In this document: piece after piece, positions 46,900 through 55,960 of the stretch | Numbering within the stretch: the stretch's first letter is position 1 | How the letters are laid out: each line of letters begins with the position of its first letter | Source of the DNA: Rhodobacter sp. | GTDB taxonomy: Bacteria; Pseudomonadota; Alphaproteobacteria; Rhodobacterales; Rhodobacteraceae | Length of the DNA: 64,000 bases | Direction: 5' to 3' | Assembly: GCA_027484985.1 (NCBI GenBank) | Contig: JAIXRW010000044.1 | Location: forward strand, 53,716 to 117,715 | Position numbers and translations under genes: made by a program | Notes under the pieces: model-generated | Database searches by the model: none | Told to the model about the DNA's origin: nothing | What the model saw: the letters and a program-made list of their open reading frames with translations, nothing else

Positions 46900-47811
46900 T
46901 CAGACCCCAGCGCGCCAGACAAACAGATTGACGAGGCGGCGGTATAACATGCGCGGCAGAAAAGCTCGAAGCAACTGGCGCACTGTGATGGACAATGGAA
47001 CCCCACCTTTCAGAAAACCCTGCAAAATGTACCGGAAGGCGGTCAGGCGGGAATGGGGTGCTTTGTGATAGGCAAGGACTGTGGCGCGGAAACCGTGTAC
47101 GGCGCGGTCGGTTAGCAAAGGAGCTGTACGCTCTAGCCATGCCTCCAACTCATCGCCGCCAGAGTGACGCGACATGCGGCCCATCTCGGTCGTGTCCTGC
47201 CAGATGGACAGAGGGGTTGGAAGCATCCGAAATTCTGCGCCTGCCGCGGCGAGCCGAACGCAGAGGTCCGGATCTTCACCTATCCTTAGTGCCGGGTCAA
47301 ACCTAACACGTCTAAGCAGTGGCGCTGGCGCGGCGATGGTTATGGTCGAAATGGTGCAGTTGCTGACGAAGAGATATTCGCCCACATTCTCATCCGGCAA
47401 GATAGCCCGGTGTGGGCGCACCCAATGCCTGCCGATGCCTCGGTCAACGAGGTTTGGCGAGTAAAGGACGGTACTCCCTTTCGTTCCGATTGCGGCGCGC
47501 TGGTATGCGGCCAGCTTTTCTTTTAGGAATAAATCATCACTGTCGAGAAACGCAATCCACTCACCCTTGGCAGCGTCGATACCTGTATTGCGCGCGGCGC
47601 TTGGGCCGCCATTGAGCCGGCGGACGTAGCGGAAGCGCGGGTCATCGAGGTCCGCGACAACACGTGCCAAAGCCTCGCCATCGGCAGAACCGTCATCGAC
47701 CACGATGCATTCGAAATCAGTGAAGGTTTGGGTCTGTACCGACCGCAGCGTTGGCAGCACGGACTGCGCGCGGTTGTAGCAGGGGATGATGACGGAGAAG
47801 TGGGGTGACAT
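46900..47811 (-). CDS. Family 2 glycosyltransferase
   Basis: Inverting GT-A glycosyltransferase of 303 aa. It opens MSPHFSVIIPCYNR, has the nucleotide-sugar Asp in VVDDGSADG and the metal-binding DSDD near residue 94. A C-terminal basic region (LLRAFLPRMLYRRLVNLFVW) may lie on the membrane. Cytosolic side of the inner membrane; adds one sugar of the repeat unit made by the surrounding locus. ATG 47811 lies 4 bp after the polymerase gene stop; a frame to 47859 would intrude into that gene. Confidence 0.88.
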   Translation of the reverse strand: MSPHFSVIIPCYNRAQSVLPTLRSVQTQTFTDFECIVVDDGSADGEALARVVADLDDPRFRYVRRLNGGPSAARNTGIDAAKGEWIAFLDSDDLFLKEKLAAYQRAAIGTKGSTVLYSPNLVDRGIGRHWVRPHRAILPDENVGEYLFVSNCTISTITIAAPAPLLRRVRFDPALRIGEDPDLCVRLAAAGAEFRMLPTPLSIWQDTTEMGRMSRHSGGDELEAWLERTAPLLTDRAVHGFRATVLAYHKAPHSRLTAFRYILQGFLKGGVPLSITVRQLLRAFLPRMLYRRLVNLFVWRAGV

Positions 47812-47815
47812 GGTG

Positions 47816-49114
47816 CTAGGCCCGTTCTTTCGGGATCTTGCGCAGGGCGCCGTATGCAAGAAGGAAGACGATCCACATGATCCTGTCGCGGTCGAAAAGG
47901 CCGCTTTCCAAAAGCCCGTGCAGCCAAGCGAGAAGCATGAGAACCAGAATTAGCAGCCGGGGGTGCGGTGTGTCGGATGGCAGCCGGAGCAAGCGGGTGA
48001 AGGGCAGGATGACCAAAGCGACGACCCAGAGGGCCAGCCCGATCCAGCCAATGGTTATCAGCGCTTCGAGATATGCGCTGTGCGCATGTGCGACGGTCAG
48101 CAGGTACCTCTCTGAAAACATCGTGGCAAGCGGGCTATCGAGTCCGGTCTGGAATACCGACTGATAACCCAGACCAAAGGTCAGGTGCCCTTCAGCCAAG
48201 CGAAGCAGAGAGTTCCACAGCAGGCCGCGTCCCGTGAAAGAGTCTTCTTCCACGACGGTGGCCGTACCGCTGAGCGTCATCCACAGGATCACAGTCGTCA
48301 CAGTGACAAGGGCTGCCAGATACGAAGCGAAGCCGAACAGGGCCAAGGCACCTGGACGCCGCCTCAATTGGTGCATTGTCCACAGAAGTCCCATCATAAG
48401 GATCCCAAGCCCGATCGAGGTTTTCGAACCCGACATGAAAAGCATGAAGATCAGGAACAGCAGCGTCAGGCTGGCCTGCCCCCTCGCGGGGTACGGTCGG
48501 GTGAGACGTTCGTAGAACGCGATCAGCGCGGCAGGGGCTAGGATAGAGCCGAAGATGTTCTTATGATAGAAGACGCCGCGCCAGTCGCCGATGACCGCGC
48601 GTTCCGGATCATTCGGTTGGTGGACCGCAAGCTCCGGCGCCACGAAGACCAGCAACAGACTAACCAACGCCAAAGCGACGGCAACCTGACGGAACCGGCG
48701 CAGCAACTCTGCCGGCGATTGGAGGCTGGCAAGGCAGAAGATCGTGGTAGTCGTGACGGCGGTCAGTGCCAGCCGTCTTGTGCCGATATCGGGAACCGGG
48801 GACCAGAGAAGGGTGGTCGCGGCCCAGAGGAAGAGCAAGATCAGCGACGTGGGGAACAGCCGAACCAGCCCGCCGAATGAGAATTGTCGGACCACCAGCC
48901 CTGCCGCGCAAACCATGGCCAGCAGATAGGCAATCTGGCGGATGGGGCTGCCGTCACCCGTATCGGCCAGGGACTCGATCGCCACCCGCATTTGGAAGGC
49001 GCGGTCGACATTGGTCAACAGGATCAGAAGGATGAGAGATGTCGCAAGCGCAACCAGCCTCCCCCCGTCAAGCCGGATCATTGCGGCGGGCCTTGTGTGG
49101 ATGCTAACGGCCAT
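47816..49114 (-). CDS. Wzy-type polysaccharide polymerase / O-antigen-ligase-like membrane protein
   Basis: Polytopic protein of about 432 aa with some eleven hydrophobic helices and a large periplasmic loop before the last third (TVVEEDSFTGRGLLWNSLLR, the Wzy_C region). It would join undecaprenyl-linked repeat units in the periplasm. Start choice is uncertain: ATG 49114 overlaps the upstream glycosyltransferase end by 11 bp, and ATGs at 49126 and 49132 are also possible. A second protein of this superfamily is encoded at 54.5 kb. Confidence 0.82.
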   Translation of the reverse strand: MAVSIHTRPAAMIRLDGGRLVALATSLILLILLTNVDRAFQMRVAIESLADTGDGSPIRQIAYLLAMVCAAGLVVRQFSFGGLVRLFPTSLILLFLWAATTLLWSPVPDIGTRRLALTAVTTTTIFCLASLQSPAELLRRFRQVAVALALVSLLLVFVAPELAVHQPNDPERAVIGDWRGVFYHKNIFGSILAPAALIAFYERLTRPYPARGQASLTLLFLIFMLFMSGSKTSIGLGILMMGLLWTMHQLRRRPGALALFGFASYLAALVTVTTVILWMTLSGTATVVEEDSFTGRGLLWNSLLRLAEGHLTFGLGYQSVFQTGLDSPLATMFSERYLLTVAHAHSAYLEALITIGWIGLALWVVALVILPFTRLLRLPSDTPHPRLLILVLMLLAWLHGLLESGLFDRDRIMWIVFLLAYGALRKIPKERA

Positions 49115-50036
49115 GGGTGACCGCATATTCATGGAACCGATAACCAAGCAGGGCGGCGGTCTTGCCGAAGGCGCGCGCGCATTTACATAGCGCATCGACT
49201 TGTGATCTGGTCCTGCCGATGTTGATGGCAAGAAGGATCGGACTGAGCCCGAAGGCGCCGATGATCAAGGGCACCTGGCGGCGCAGCGTCGCAGACAGGC
49301 CGTTATGAACGAGCAGGATGCGCGTATCGGACATTCCGATGCGGAAGGATCGTTGTAGCGCCCATCGCAGGTTGACGCGGCTGGCTGGATAGACCTCGTG
49401 GATCACTGCCTTTTCGGCGACGGCAAAGCTGGCACCAGCAGCGCGCAGGCGGTGAAACAGTTCGGCATCCCCGCCGCCCGTCAGGCCGAAGGACGGATCG
49501 AACCAAGGCAGAGGCTCCTTTTCCGCCGCTTTGGCCGAAATCAGCGTTCCATTCGTTCCGTAGACGATCAGGACGCGGCCATTGCGATTTGGGTAGTGGT
49601 TGCGATAGGCAGCACTTTGCAAAGCCCAGCTGGGCGGGGGCGCTTCGAAATCGGGCAGCACATTCGACCCGACGACATCAGCGCCGGTGTCGGCCTGCAC
49701 GGCCAGAAGAGCGTCGAGCCAGTCGGGCTCGACCCATTGATCATCATCGACGAAGACGATGACATCTGCGCAGCCCCTTTCGAATGCGGCCCCGACCAAT
49801 GCATTGCGCACCTGCGAGATGCCCCGTTCCGGCACGAGGATCGCTTGCAGATCGAAACGGTAGCCTTTCTGGCGAAGGGTTTCGGTCAGGTCCAAACCTT
49901 CCTGCAGTTCTGCATCGTTATCCGCCACGCGGACAAAGACATCATGCGCCGTTGACAAGCTCGCAATGGACTGCAGCGCGCGCTCTAGCATTCTGGGCCG
50001 CTTATGGGTGGCGATTGCGATACAGACCTTGGCCAT
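49104..50036 (-). CDS. Family 2 glycosyltransferase
   Basis: GT-A enzyme of 310 aa, opening MAKVCIAIATHKRPRML. The metal/nucleotide motif DDD is at residues 97-99 (VFVDDDQWVEPDW), and FGLTGGGDAELFHRL is the acceptor-site GGxDxE-type block of rhamnosyl- and hexosyltransferases. A hydrophobic stretch near 245-262 suggests membrane contact. It overlaps the polymerase gene. ATG 50036 is preferred to TTG 50039. Confidence 0.88.
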   Translation of the reverse strand: MAKVCIAIATHKRPRMLERALQSIASLSTAHDVFVRVADNDAELQEGLDLTETLRQKGYRFDLQAILVPERGISQVRNALVGAAFERGCADVIVFVDDDQWVEPDWLDALLAVQADTGADVVGSNVLPDFEAPPPSWALQSAAYRNHYPNRNGRVLIVYGTNGTLISAKAAEKEPLPWFDPSFGLTGGGDAELFHRLRAAGASFAVAEKAVIHEVYPASRVNLRWALQRSFRIGMSDTRILLVHNGLSATLRRQVPLIIGAFGLSPILLAINIGRTRSQVDALCKCARAFGKTAALLGYRFHEYAVTHGR

Positions 50037-50115
50037 CAATCCCTCGTTCTTTCACAGGCTGGGGCGGATGCGTTTGCTGCGCGTTTCGGATGGCAACGAG
50101 GACCAACAGTGTATG

Positions 50116-51372
50116 TCATCGGATCGCTTCGGCAGTTAACGTTCTTGAATAGATCCTTTTGGTCAAAATCAGACACGCGCACTCGCCCGCCACGACTGCC
50201 CCCAAGACGACCAAGATCGTCTGCCAGCCGATGGCGATTGCAACGATGGTCCCGCCTATCGTCATAATCGACGAATAGATCGTGGTGAATGCAAGTGGAC
50301 GGAACTTTCCCGCTGCCTGCAAGGCGGCGCTAGGTCCGGTCCGCAAGCCGCGTACAATCTGGCCCAAGGTCAGCAGGGCAAGTAGGGGCCAGAGGGTTTG
50401 CGTGTCATATCGGCCGCCCCCGATCAGTCCGCTTTCGAAGAAAAGGATGGCCGCGATCAGCACAAAATTGAGCATGACTCCGCCCGTCATAATGGTCGAG
50501 ATCATGCGCACCCCTGCGGCAAGCTCATCGAACGCACCATCGCGGAATTTCCGCGCGAGGCCGGGCCGCTCGAACTGGGTCACGGCCTGTGTAAGGATCG
50601 GGATCGGGCGGAAGAACAGAGCAAGAGTTGCCACCGGAGCGAAGGCCGCTGGGCCCAGGCAGAGGGTCAACACGTAAGTATGCAGGTTTGCGGTGATTTC
50701 CGTCGTCACCACACCGACGCTGGCCCAAAATCCGTGCTGGTGGAACGAACTCCGAAAGGGAGCGAGCGAGAGCCTCCCACGGACGAACAAAAGCGGAAAC
50801 GTACCCCTGCCGATCACCACCATTGAAACGAGTGTGCCGGACAGCATCGCAAGCAGGGTCGGGAAGACGCCAATCCCGAAGGACATGAAAAAAATTGCCC
50901 CCGCCAGCAACGTGGCGACTCCGTAGGCGATGTCGGCGCCCGCTGGCCAAAGGAAGTTATTGCTGGCCAGTTCAACGGCGCGCAGGAACCACCGCAACCA
51001 CAGCGCCGCCGCCTGCAGGACCACCAGCCCCACCAGCCCAGCCGCCATTCCGACCGCCAGCATAACTCCGCACAGGGCTAGGCTGCCGGTCGCAATGAAA
51101 AGAACATTGGCGAGGGCGAAGCTTTGCACAACCGCGCCGCGCCCGACCTCCCGGTCCGCAAGTCGCACGAGGAGCGGCGAGGCGAAGAGCGCGTTAGACA
51201 GTCCCATTCCGAACTGCACCAGCACCATCGCGAAGGCGTAAAGCCCGAAAGCAGCGCTTTCGACGGAGGATTGCAAAACGAAGGCCAGACAGAAATTGGC
51301 TCCGGAATAGACGAAGGCCGCAAACACACCAATATGCCGCCTGAACAACGCAAATAGGTTCGCCACTTGCAC
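50116..51372 (-). CDS. Polysaccharide repeat-unit flippase (Wzx-like, MOP superfamily)
   Basis: Integral membrane protein of 418 aa with about twelve hydrophobic helices and little conserved motif, as usual for Wzx. It would turn the undecaprenyl-diphosphate repeat unit to the periplasm. Neighbouring polymerase, glycosyltransferases and initiating enzyme support the role. The gap to the WecG-like gene is 52 bp and to the next glycosyltransferase gene 79 bp. Confidence 0.82.
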   Translation of the reverse strand: MQVANLFALFRRHIGVFAAFVYSGANFCLAFVLQSSVESAAFGLYAFAMVLVQFGMGLSNALFASPLLVRLADREVGRGAVVQSFALANVLFIATGSLALCGVMLAVGMAAGLVGLVVLQAAALWLRWFLRAVELASNNFLWPAGADIAYGVATLLAGAIFFMSFGIGVFPTLLAMLSGTLVSMVVIGRGTFPLLFVRGRLSLAPFRSSFHQHGFWASVGVVTTEITANLHTYVLTLCLGPAAFAPVATLALFFRPIPILTQAVTQFERPGLARKFRDGAFDELAAGVRMISTIMTGGVMLNFVLIAAILFFESGLIGGGRYDTQTLWPLLALLTLGQIVRGLRTGPSAALQAAGKFRPLAFTTIYSSIMTIGGTIVAIAIGWQTILVVLGAVVAGECACLILTKRIYSRTLTAEAIR

Positions 51373-51424
51373 TATCCTATTGCGTCAGTCGCCGACGAAA
51401 TGTCCGCCTGTGAGGCCGCGCGCG

Positions 51425-52195
51425 TCATTTTGTCAGAGCAATCCAAATCGCATGGGGCGATGTGGCGAGATAGCGCCATAACAACCTTGGGGTCGTTATG
51501 GCGCGGAAGATCCACTCTAGATGATAATCCTGCATCCAACGCGGAGCGCGAGGATAGTGACCCGTAATAAAATTATAGCAACCACCGCAGGTAACGAGCC
51601 AACCGCAGGTCAAGGCATCGCGCCATTTAACGCTAAAAATCTGCTCGAACGGCTTCCCAAGGCCGATCCAAAGTACATCGGGCCGGCAACGGTTGATTTC
51701 CTCAATGATAGCAGCCTCTTCGCTTTCCGCAAAATAACCGTGGTGGTGACCACAGATGAGCAATTCCGGATACAGGGCTTTTAAACGCCGGGCGCATTCG
51801 GCGTTTACTTGCGCTGTTCCGCCCAGAAGATAGAAACTCAATCCATGTTGTGCGGCGGCCTTGGCGCAATCATGAATCATATCCGTCGTTGCACTGCGCT
51901 CGGGGATTGGATTCCCGTTTCTCCAGCGCGACACAGCTACCAGAAATCCACCATCGGCGTGAATGACATCAGCTTGGTCGACAGCCGACTGGTAGGGTCG
52001 ATTAGTTTCCCGCAAGGACATTGCATGACCGTTTACATCAAAAACCAATCGCGGCCCCGCTGCGCTCTTTCGGGCAATAAGGCAATCAGCTACCATAGCC
52101 TCGGCCAGTGCAACCCGCGAAGCAACTGCAATATCAAAACCCCCGATCTTGCATACTTCAAAGGGGGTCCAGCAGATATCTGCGCGGATACTCAT
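51425..52195 (-). CDS. WecG/TagA/CpsF family (GT26) glycosyltransferase
   Basis: Cytosolic glycosyltransferase of 256 aa. It shows DVNGHAMSLRETN, the active-site HADGGFLVAVSRW region, FYLLGGTAQVNAECARRL and the GLGKPFEQIF block, which together define the GT26 family. Members add the second sugar (ManNAcA, glucose and others) to the lipid-linked primer. Its base composition is visibly lower in GC than that of the flanking core genes, consistent with transfer. The start at 52195 is the only in-frame ATG near the conserved N terminus. Confidence 0.9.
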   Translation of the reverse strand: MSIRADICWTPFEVCKIGGFDIAVASRVALAEAMVADCLIARKSAAGPRLVFDVNGHAMSLRETNRPYQSAVDQADVIHADGGFLVAVSRWRNGNPIPERSATTDMIHDCAKAAAQHGLSFYLLGGTAQVNAECARRLKALYPELLICGHHHGYFAESEEAAIIEEINRCRPDVLWIGLGKPFEQIFSVKWRDALTCGWLVTCGGCYNFITGHYPRAPRWMQDYHLEWIFRAITTPRLLWRYLATSPHAIWIALTK

Positions 52196-52412
52196 CAGCA
52201 GCAGCCTAGCTTCCTCACGACTACTTTCTCTTGGCTCAGGTGGCTAAAGTAAGCCACATTTGGTGTTGGAAATTCGCCACCCAAACCCCGATCACACCCC
52301 ATCAAACCGCTTCACCATTCATTAAAGTTTCCCCTCGCCCGTCTCCAATCCGAACACCCAATCCTTCACCCCTCTATCCCATTCCAAATGCCGTCTTGGA
52401 CCCAGACAGTTT

Positions 52413-53078
52413 CTACTTGCCCCGCGCCGTCAGGACGACAAGCACGGTCCTTAAAACCAGCGCCAGATCGACGGTCAGCGAACAGTCGTGCAGATACTGT
52501 TCGTCATAGCGGGCACGGTCGGCAAAGCTGGCTTCGTTGCGGGTCGACACTTGCCAAGGGCCCGTCACGCCGGGCCGCAAGGCGTAATATGCTCGGCCGG
52601 AATAAAGTGCCCTTTGTTCAAGCATCATTGGGCGGGGTCCCACCAAACTCATATCTCCAGTCAGGATGTTCCAAAACTGCGGCAGTTCGTCGAGCGAGGT
52701 TTTGCGAATTAAGCGGCCGATGCGGGTTATACGCGGGTCATGGTCCAGTTTCTGGCGCAGATCCCATTCGGCACGGATCGCGGGGTCGGAGGAGAGATAA
52801 TGTTCCAGCAGGCCGTCGGCGCCGGGGACCATAGACCTGAGTTTCCACATGCGGAACGAACGGCCACCCCTACCTACCCTAAGCTGACTATAAAACGGGG
52901 TTCCGCCGTCAAGCATCACCAGCAGGCCGAGGACTAGGACGAGCGGCACCCACACCGGCGCGGCCAGAACCACGACCAGAATATCGAAAGCCCGCTTAAG
53001 ATTTCTGCGATACAGCGTGGCGGGGCTGGTGGCGAAATCAAGCGGCAGGATGGGCGGCACCGGAGTCGCGTGCTTCAT
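52413..53078 (-). CDS. Initiating sugar transferase (ExoY/WcaJ-like, undecaprenyl-phosphate sugar phosphotransferase)
   Basis: Starts repeat-unit assembly by moving a sugar phosphate onto undecaprenyl phosphate; 221 aa, the short form. One re-entrant hydrophobic helix (33-56) precedes the cytosolic catalytic domain with FYSQLRVGRGGRSFRMWKLRSM, the RKTSLDELPQFWNILTGD box and VGPRPM. A 217-bp gene-poor AT-rich gap separates it from the WecG gene. Start 53078 excludes 17 residues of poor N-terminal match. Confidence 0.92.
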   Translation of the reverse strand: MKHATPVPPILPLDFATSPATLYRRNLKRAFDILVVVLAAPVWVPLVLVLGLLVMLDGGTPFYSQLRVGRGGRSFRMWKLRSMVPGADGLLEHYLSSDPAIRAEWDLRQKLDHDPRITRIGRLIRKTSLDELPQFWNILTGDMSLVGPRPMMLEQRALYSGRAYYALRPGVTGPWQVSTRNEASFADRARYDEQYLHDCSLTVDLALVLRTVLVVLTARGK

Positions 53079-53225
53079 CGCCGGTCCGCCATGCAAATTC
53101 TTGCGTTCAAAACTCACGGCCGTCACCATCTAATATTCAGCAAGCCGATACTGCCAATGGCAGATCAACGACGCCGACACTTAAGGGAAAACCAGCGCCG
53201 CACATGCGGCGGCGCATATGCGACC

Positions 53226-53651
53226 TTATGCAGGGCTACCCGACACTTCGGCAACGGCCTCGAGGTCGATTGTGCCACCCGAGGCGACAACCGACGCGGC
53301 TTGACTGGCGCTTTGGGCAATCTGATCAAAGCCGGCAGCCGTTGCAACACTTGCAACCGCAGTCAGCGCGAATTGCGAGGCGATGGCCGGAATAAGCCCG
53401 GCATTGTAGGCCGAAGCAATCGCCGAGACGAGCGAGGCAAGCAGGAGAGCGGGGTCCACATCTGGGTTCGCGGCAGCAAACTGGTCAAGCAAGGCTTGGA
53501 TCGCAGCTTTGCAATCACTGTCCGATGAGCAGGAGGCAACGGTCGCAACGATCGTATCCTGCGGGAACTGAACGGCAACCTGAGCAAATGAGGGACTGAC
53601 GGAAAACGAAAGTCCGAGTGAAACCAACGCGGCAGCGAAGGAAGATTTCAT
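53226..53651 (-). CDS. Small secreted Ala/Ser/Val-rich protein
   Basis: Exported protein of 141 aa. A clear signal peptide ends at SPSFA-QVAV (cleavage after residue 23). Two Cys in CSSDSDCK could form a disulfide. The remaining 90 residues are hydrophobic, alanine-rich and of helix-forming pattern without membrane-length runs. I do not recognise the family. It lies at the head of the minus-strand half of the polysaccharide locus, opposite the plus-strand half, so a matrix or surface protein made together with the polysaccharide is a reasonable guess. Confidence 0.75.
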   Translation of the reverse strand: MKSSFAAALVSLGLSFSVSPSFAQVAVQFPQDTIVATVASCSSDSDCKAAIQALLDQFAAANPDVDPALLLASLVSAIASAYNAGLIPAIASQFALTAVASVATAAGFDQIAQSASQAASVVASGGTIDLEAVAEVSGSPA

Positions 53652-53846
53652 GACAAACACCTTCAGGATAGTAGACACACACACAACATGGACTTGTATA
53701 CGAAAGAGATGTATCAGTCAAAGTGTAACTATCACGGTGATTAGTCTGAACTTTTTGCAACATATGGGCGCATCGCGGCTTCAACCCCTAGATGTTCCCT
53801 CGTCGGCTTGGGTTCCCGGGCCATGTGTGTCGGTGGTGTCCGTGTC
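53652..53846. promoter_or_regulatory. Divergent promoter region of the polysaccharide locus
   Basis: This 195-bp gap separates the two halves of the locus and is AT-richer than the genes. It contains a CACACACACA run near 53677 and the dyad ATCAC-G-GTGAT at 53731-53741, a possible operator. No transcription factor gene lies in the island itself. Confidence 0.45.
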
Positions 53847-54515
53847 ATGAGCCGAATCGGTAACCGGGTAAGGTCTGCGGGACTGGTCAGCCTTTGTCTT
53901 GTGTGCCTAGTCTCGGCCATGCGGAGCTTCGTTGCCGAATACCAGACAATCCTGTTGCTTTCTGGCACGCCGGGCGAAGTGGTCGCGCGTCTGGGCGAGG
54001 GTGTCGATGGTTTAGCGCGCCCGCAAGCAGCACGCACGGTGCGCGATTTGATGTCGGCCTGCGGTCGCGTTTTGACCCTTGCGCCGCAGCTCAAGGCCGA
54101 TACGGCCTTGGAAGCGCGTGTTGCTGCGTCTTGCCGAGCGGTTTCTCAATCTGCGACGAGTATGTCGCCGAGCAACTCGCGGGCACGCGCTGTAGCCCTG
54201 CTGTCTGAGCGGCAGGTTTCGGCATCCGAACTGAACCTTGCCCAAAACGCCGCCCCCTTTGAGCCGTGGTCACTGAACGTGCGGCTTCAGGCCGTGGCAC
54301 GTTCGGCCAGCCTACCTCCTGACCTGTTAGAGGCCGCCGCCCCCGACATTGCGCGAGCACTTTTCTCTGACTGGGGAAAACAGGTGGTTGCTAGGCTTTA
54401 CCGCGACCGCGCCGAACTTCGGCCCACGATTGCGGCCGTTGCCGAAAAACTGCCCGCCGCCGACCAGCGCCGCTTTCTTGGCCTGCTGGAAAACACGCAG
54501 AGAAGGCAGGGCTGA
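53847..54515 (+). CDS. Membrane-anchored hypothetical protein of the polysaccharide locus
   Basis: Protein of 222 aa, family not recognised. One N-terminal hydrophobic helix (residues 9-28) is followed by an extracytoplasmic, mostly helical domain with Cys at CGRV and SCRA. It is 2 bp upstream of the O-antigen-ligase-like gene and first gene of the plus-strand half, so a helper of export or polymerisation is plausible. The start at ATG 53847 places the hydrophobic helix at the N terminus; the ATG at 53808 would add 13 residues. Confidence 0.72.
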   Translation: MSRIGNRVRSAGLVSLCLVCLVSAMRSFVAEYQTILLLSGTPGEVVARLGEGVDGLARPQAARTVRDLMSACGRVLTLAPQLKADTALEARVAASCRAVSQSATSMSPSNSRARAVALLSERQVSASELNLAQNAAPFEPWSLNVRLQAVARSASLPPDLLEAAAPDIARALFSDWGKQVVARLYRDRAELRPTIAAVAEKLPAADQRRFLGLLENTQRRQG

Positions 54516-54517
54516 CC

Positions 54518-55960
54518 ATGTTGCATCCAAGAGAGGGGCATCGGCTAAGCCGGTGGCATGACCGGATTGCCCTGTTCCTGGGCCTGTTCGTCATCCTTGC
54601 TGCGCTGCCGCTCGCTTCGAACCGGGCGACGTGGTGGCTGCTTTGGACTGCGCTGCTTGCCATCGTGGCGACCTTGCACCTAATCCGCACCATGCTGGCC
54701 AGTTCGACCTATCGGCACCGCTTTCTTGACCACAAGGGTCTTTTCCTTCTGGGGCTGATCGTGCCACTTTGGGCGCTGCTGCAGTCGCTGCCCGTTGCCG
54801 ATGCCTTGCCGCGCGGCCTGATCGCGATGGCGCCGGGGCTGGAGGCGCTATCGGGCAGCGCGATCTCGGTCGCGCCCGAGATCGCGGCATCGGGGATTTT
54901 GCGGGTCATCGGCTATCTCTTGCTGGCCGCCATGGTGCTTGAGGTGGCGTCGCGCCGAGACCGTGTGCTGCGCCTTGGCTATCTGCTGTTCGGCGGAGTT
55001 TGTTTGCAGGCGATTTGGGCGCTGGTCGCGTTGAAGCTTTTGGACGATTTCAGCCCTTGGGGGCCGAAGCTGGCCTATCTGGGCAGTGCAACGGGTACGT
55101 TCATAAACCGCAATTCCTTGGCGACCTTTCTTGGTTTCGGTCTGGTGCTTGGGGTGGGCCTGATCGCCGAACGGGGGAACCGTGCAGCGATCCGGAACAC
55201 CCGCAAAGGCCGCTGGCTGTCCGGGATCGGGGCGGGCGATATTACCCTGCTGGTCGGCATGATCTTTGTCTTGTTCGCACTGGTGCTGACACAGTCGCGC
55301 CTTGGTCTGGCGAGCGCGCTTGCCGGTTGCCTGCTGACCCATGCGCTTGTCAGGCGCGACGCCGGTGCCCCGATTGTGCGTATCTTGCTGGAATGGTGCA
55401 TCGGGCTGACCGTATTCGTCGTGGCGCTGGGGCTTTCGCTTGCAGGAAGCGGTGTTGCGGACCGTATTCTTTTCCTTGGGACGGAATCCGTGAACAGGAT
55501 GGCGATCTACCGCAATACGCTTGCGATGATCGAGACGCGCCCGCTGACGGGTTTCGGTATGGATGCTTTTGGCCAAGCATTCGAGGCGTTTCGCACGCCG
55601 CCGCTGCTCGATCCGGTTACCTATGACCTTGCCCATAATTCCTATCTGATGCTATGGGCCGAGTTCGGGTTGATCTTTGGATCGGCGCCGATCCTTGCGC
55701 TTGCCGGCACGGGTTTTGCACTTTGGCGCAAACGGCGCAGCGAAGGCGGTTTGCCGGGCGTCGCGGCGGCGGGACTAGGGGCGCTTGCCATCGGAACGCT
55801 GCATTCAGCGGGGGATTTTAGTTTGGAGATTCCGGCGAACGTTTACCTGTTCGTCTCGATCCTTGCCCTTGGGCTTGGCCGCGCCATGCCGCAAAGCCGC
55901 CATACTGAACGCCCCCGCACGGCCCAGCTTTCGGCCATCGCATCCAAGGTGTTCGGATGA
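54518..55960 (+). CDS. O-antigen ligase / polymerase (Wzy_C) family membrane protein
   Basis: Polytopic protein of 480 aa with about twelve helices and the Wzy_C core (TQSRLGLASALAGCLL, ETRPLTGFGMDAFGQAF with an Arg and Gly-rich periplasmic loop, YDLAHNSYLMLWAEFG). HNSYL is the conserved periplasmic motif in which a His is needed for ligase activity. With another Wzy-like protein at 47.8 kb, one may polymerise and the other ligate or transfer. It overlaps the phosphatase gene by 4 bp. Confidence 0.87.
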   Translation: MLHPREGHRLSRWHDRIALFLGLFVILAALPLASNRATWWLLWTALLAIVATLHLIRTMLASSTYRHRFLDHKGLFLLGLIVPLWALLQSLPVADALPRGLIAMAPGLEALSGSAISVAPEIAASGILRVIGYLLLAAMVLEVASRRDRVLRLGYLLFGGVCLQAIWALVALKLLDDFSPWGPKLAYLGSATGTFINRNSLATFLGFGLVLGVGLIAERGNRAAIRNTRKGRWLSGIGAGDITLLVGMIFVLFALVLTQSRLGLASALAGCLLTHALVRRDAGAPIVRILLEWCIGLTVFVVALGLSLAGSGVADRILFLGTESVNRMAIYRNTLAMIETRPLTGFGMDAFGQAFEAFRTPPLLDPVTYDLAHNSYLMLWAEFGLIFGSAPILALAGTGFALWRKRRSEGGLPGVAAAGLGALAIGTLHSAGDFSLEIPANVYLFVSILALGLGRAMPQSRHTERPRTAQLSAIASKVFG

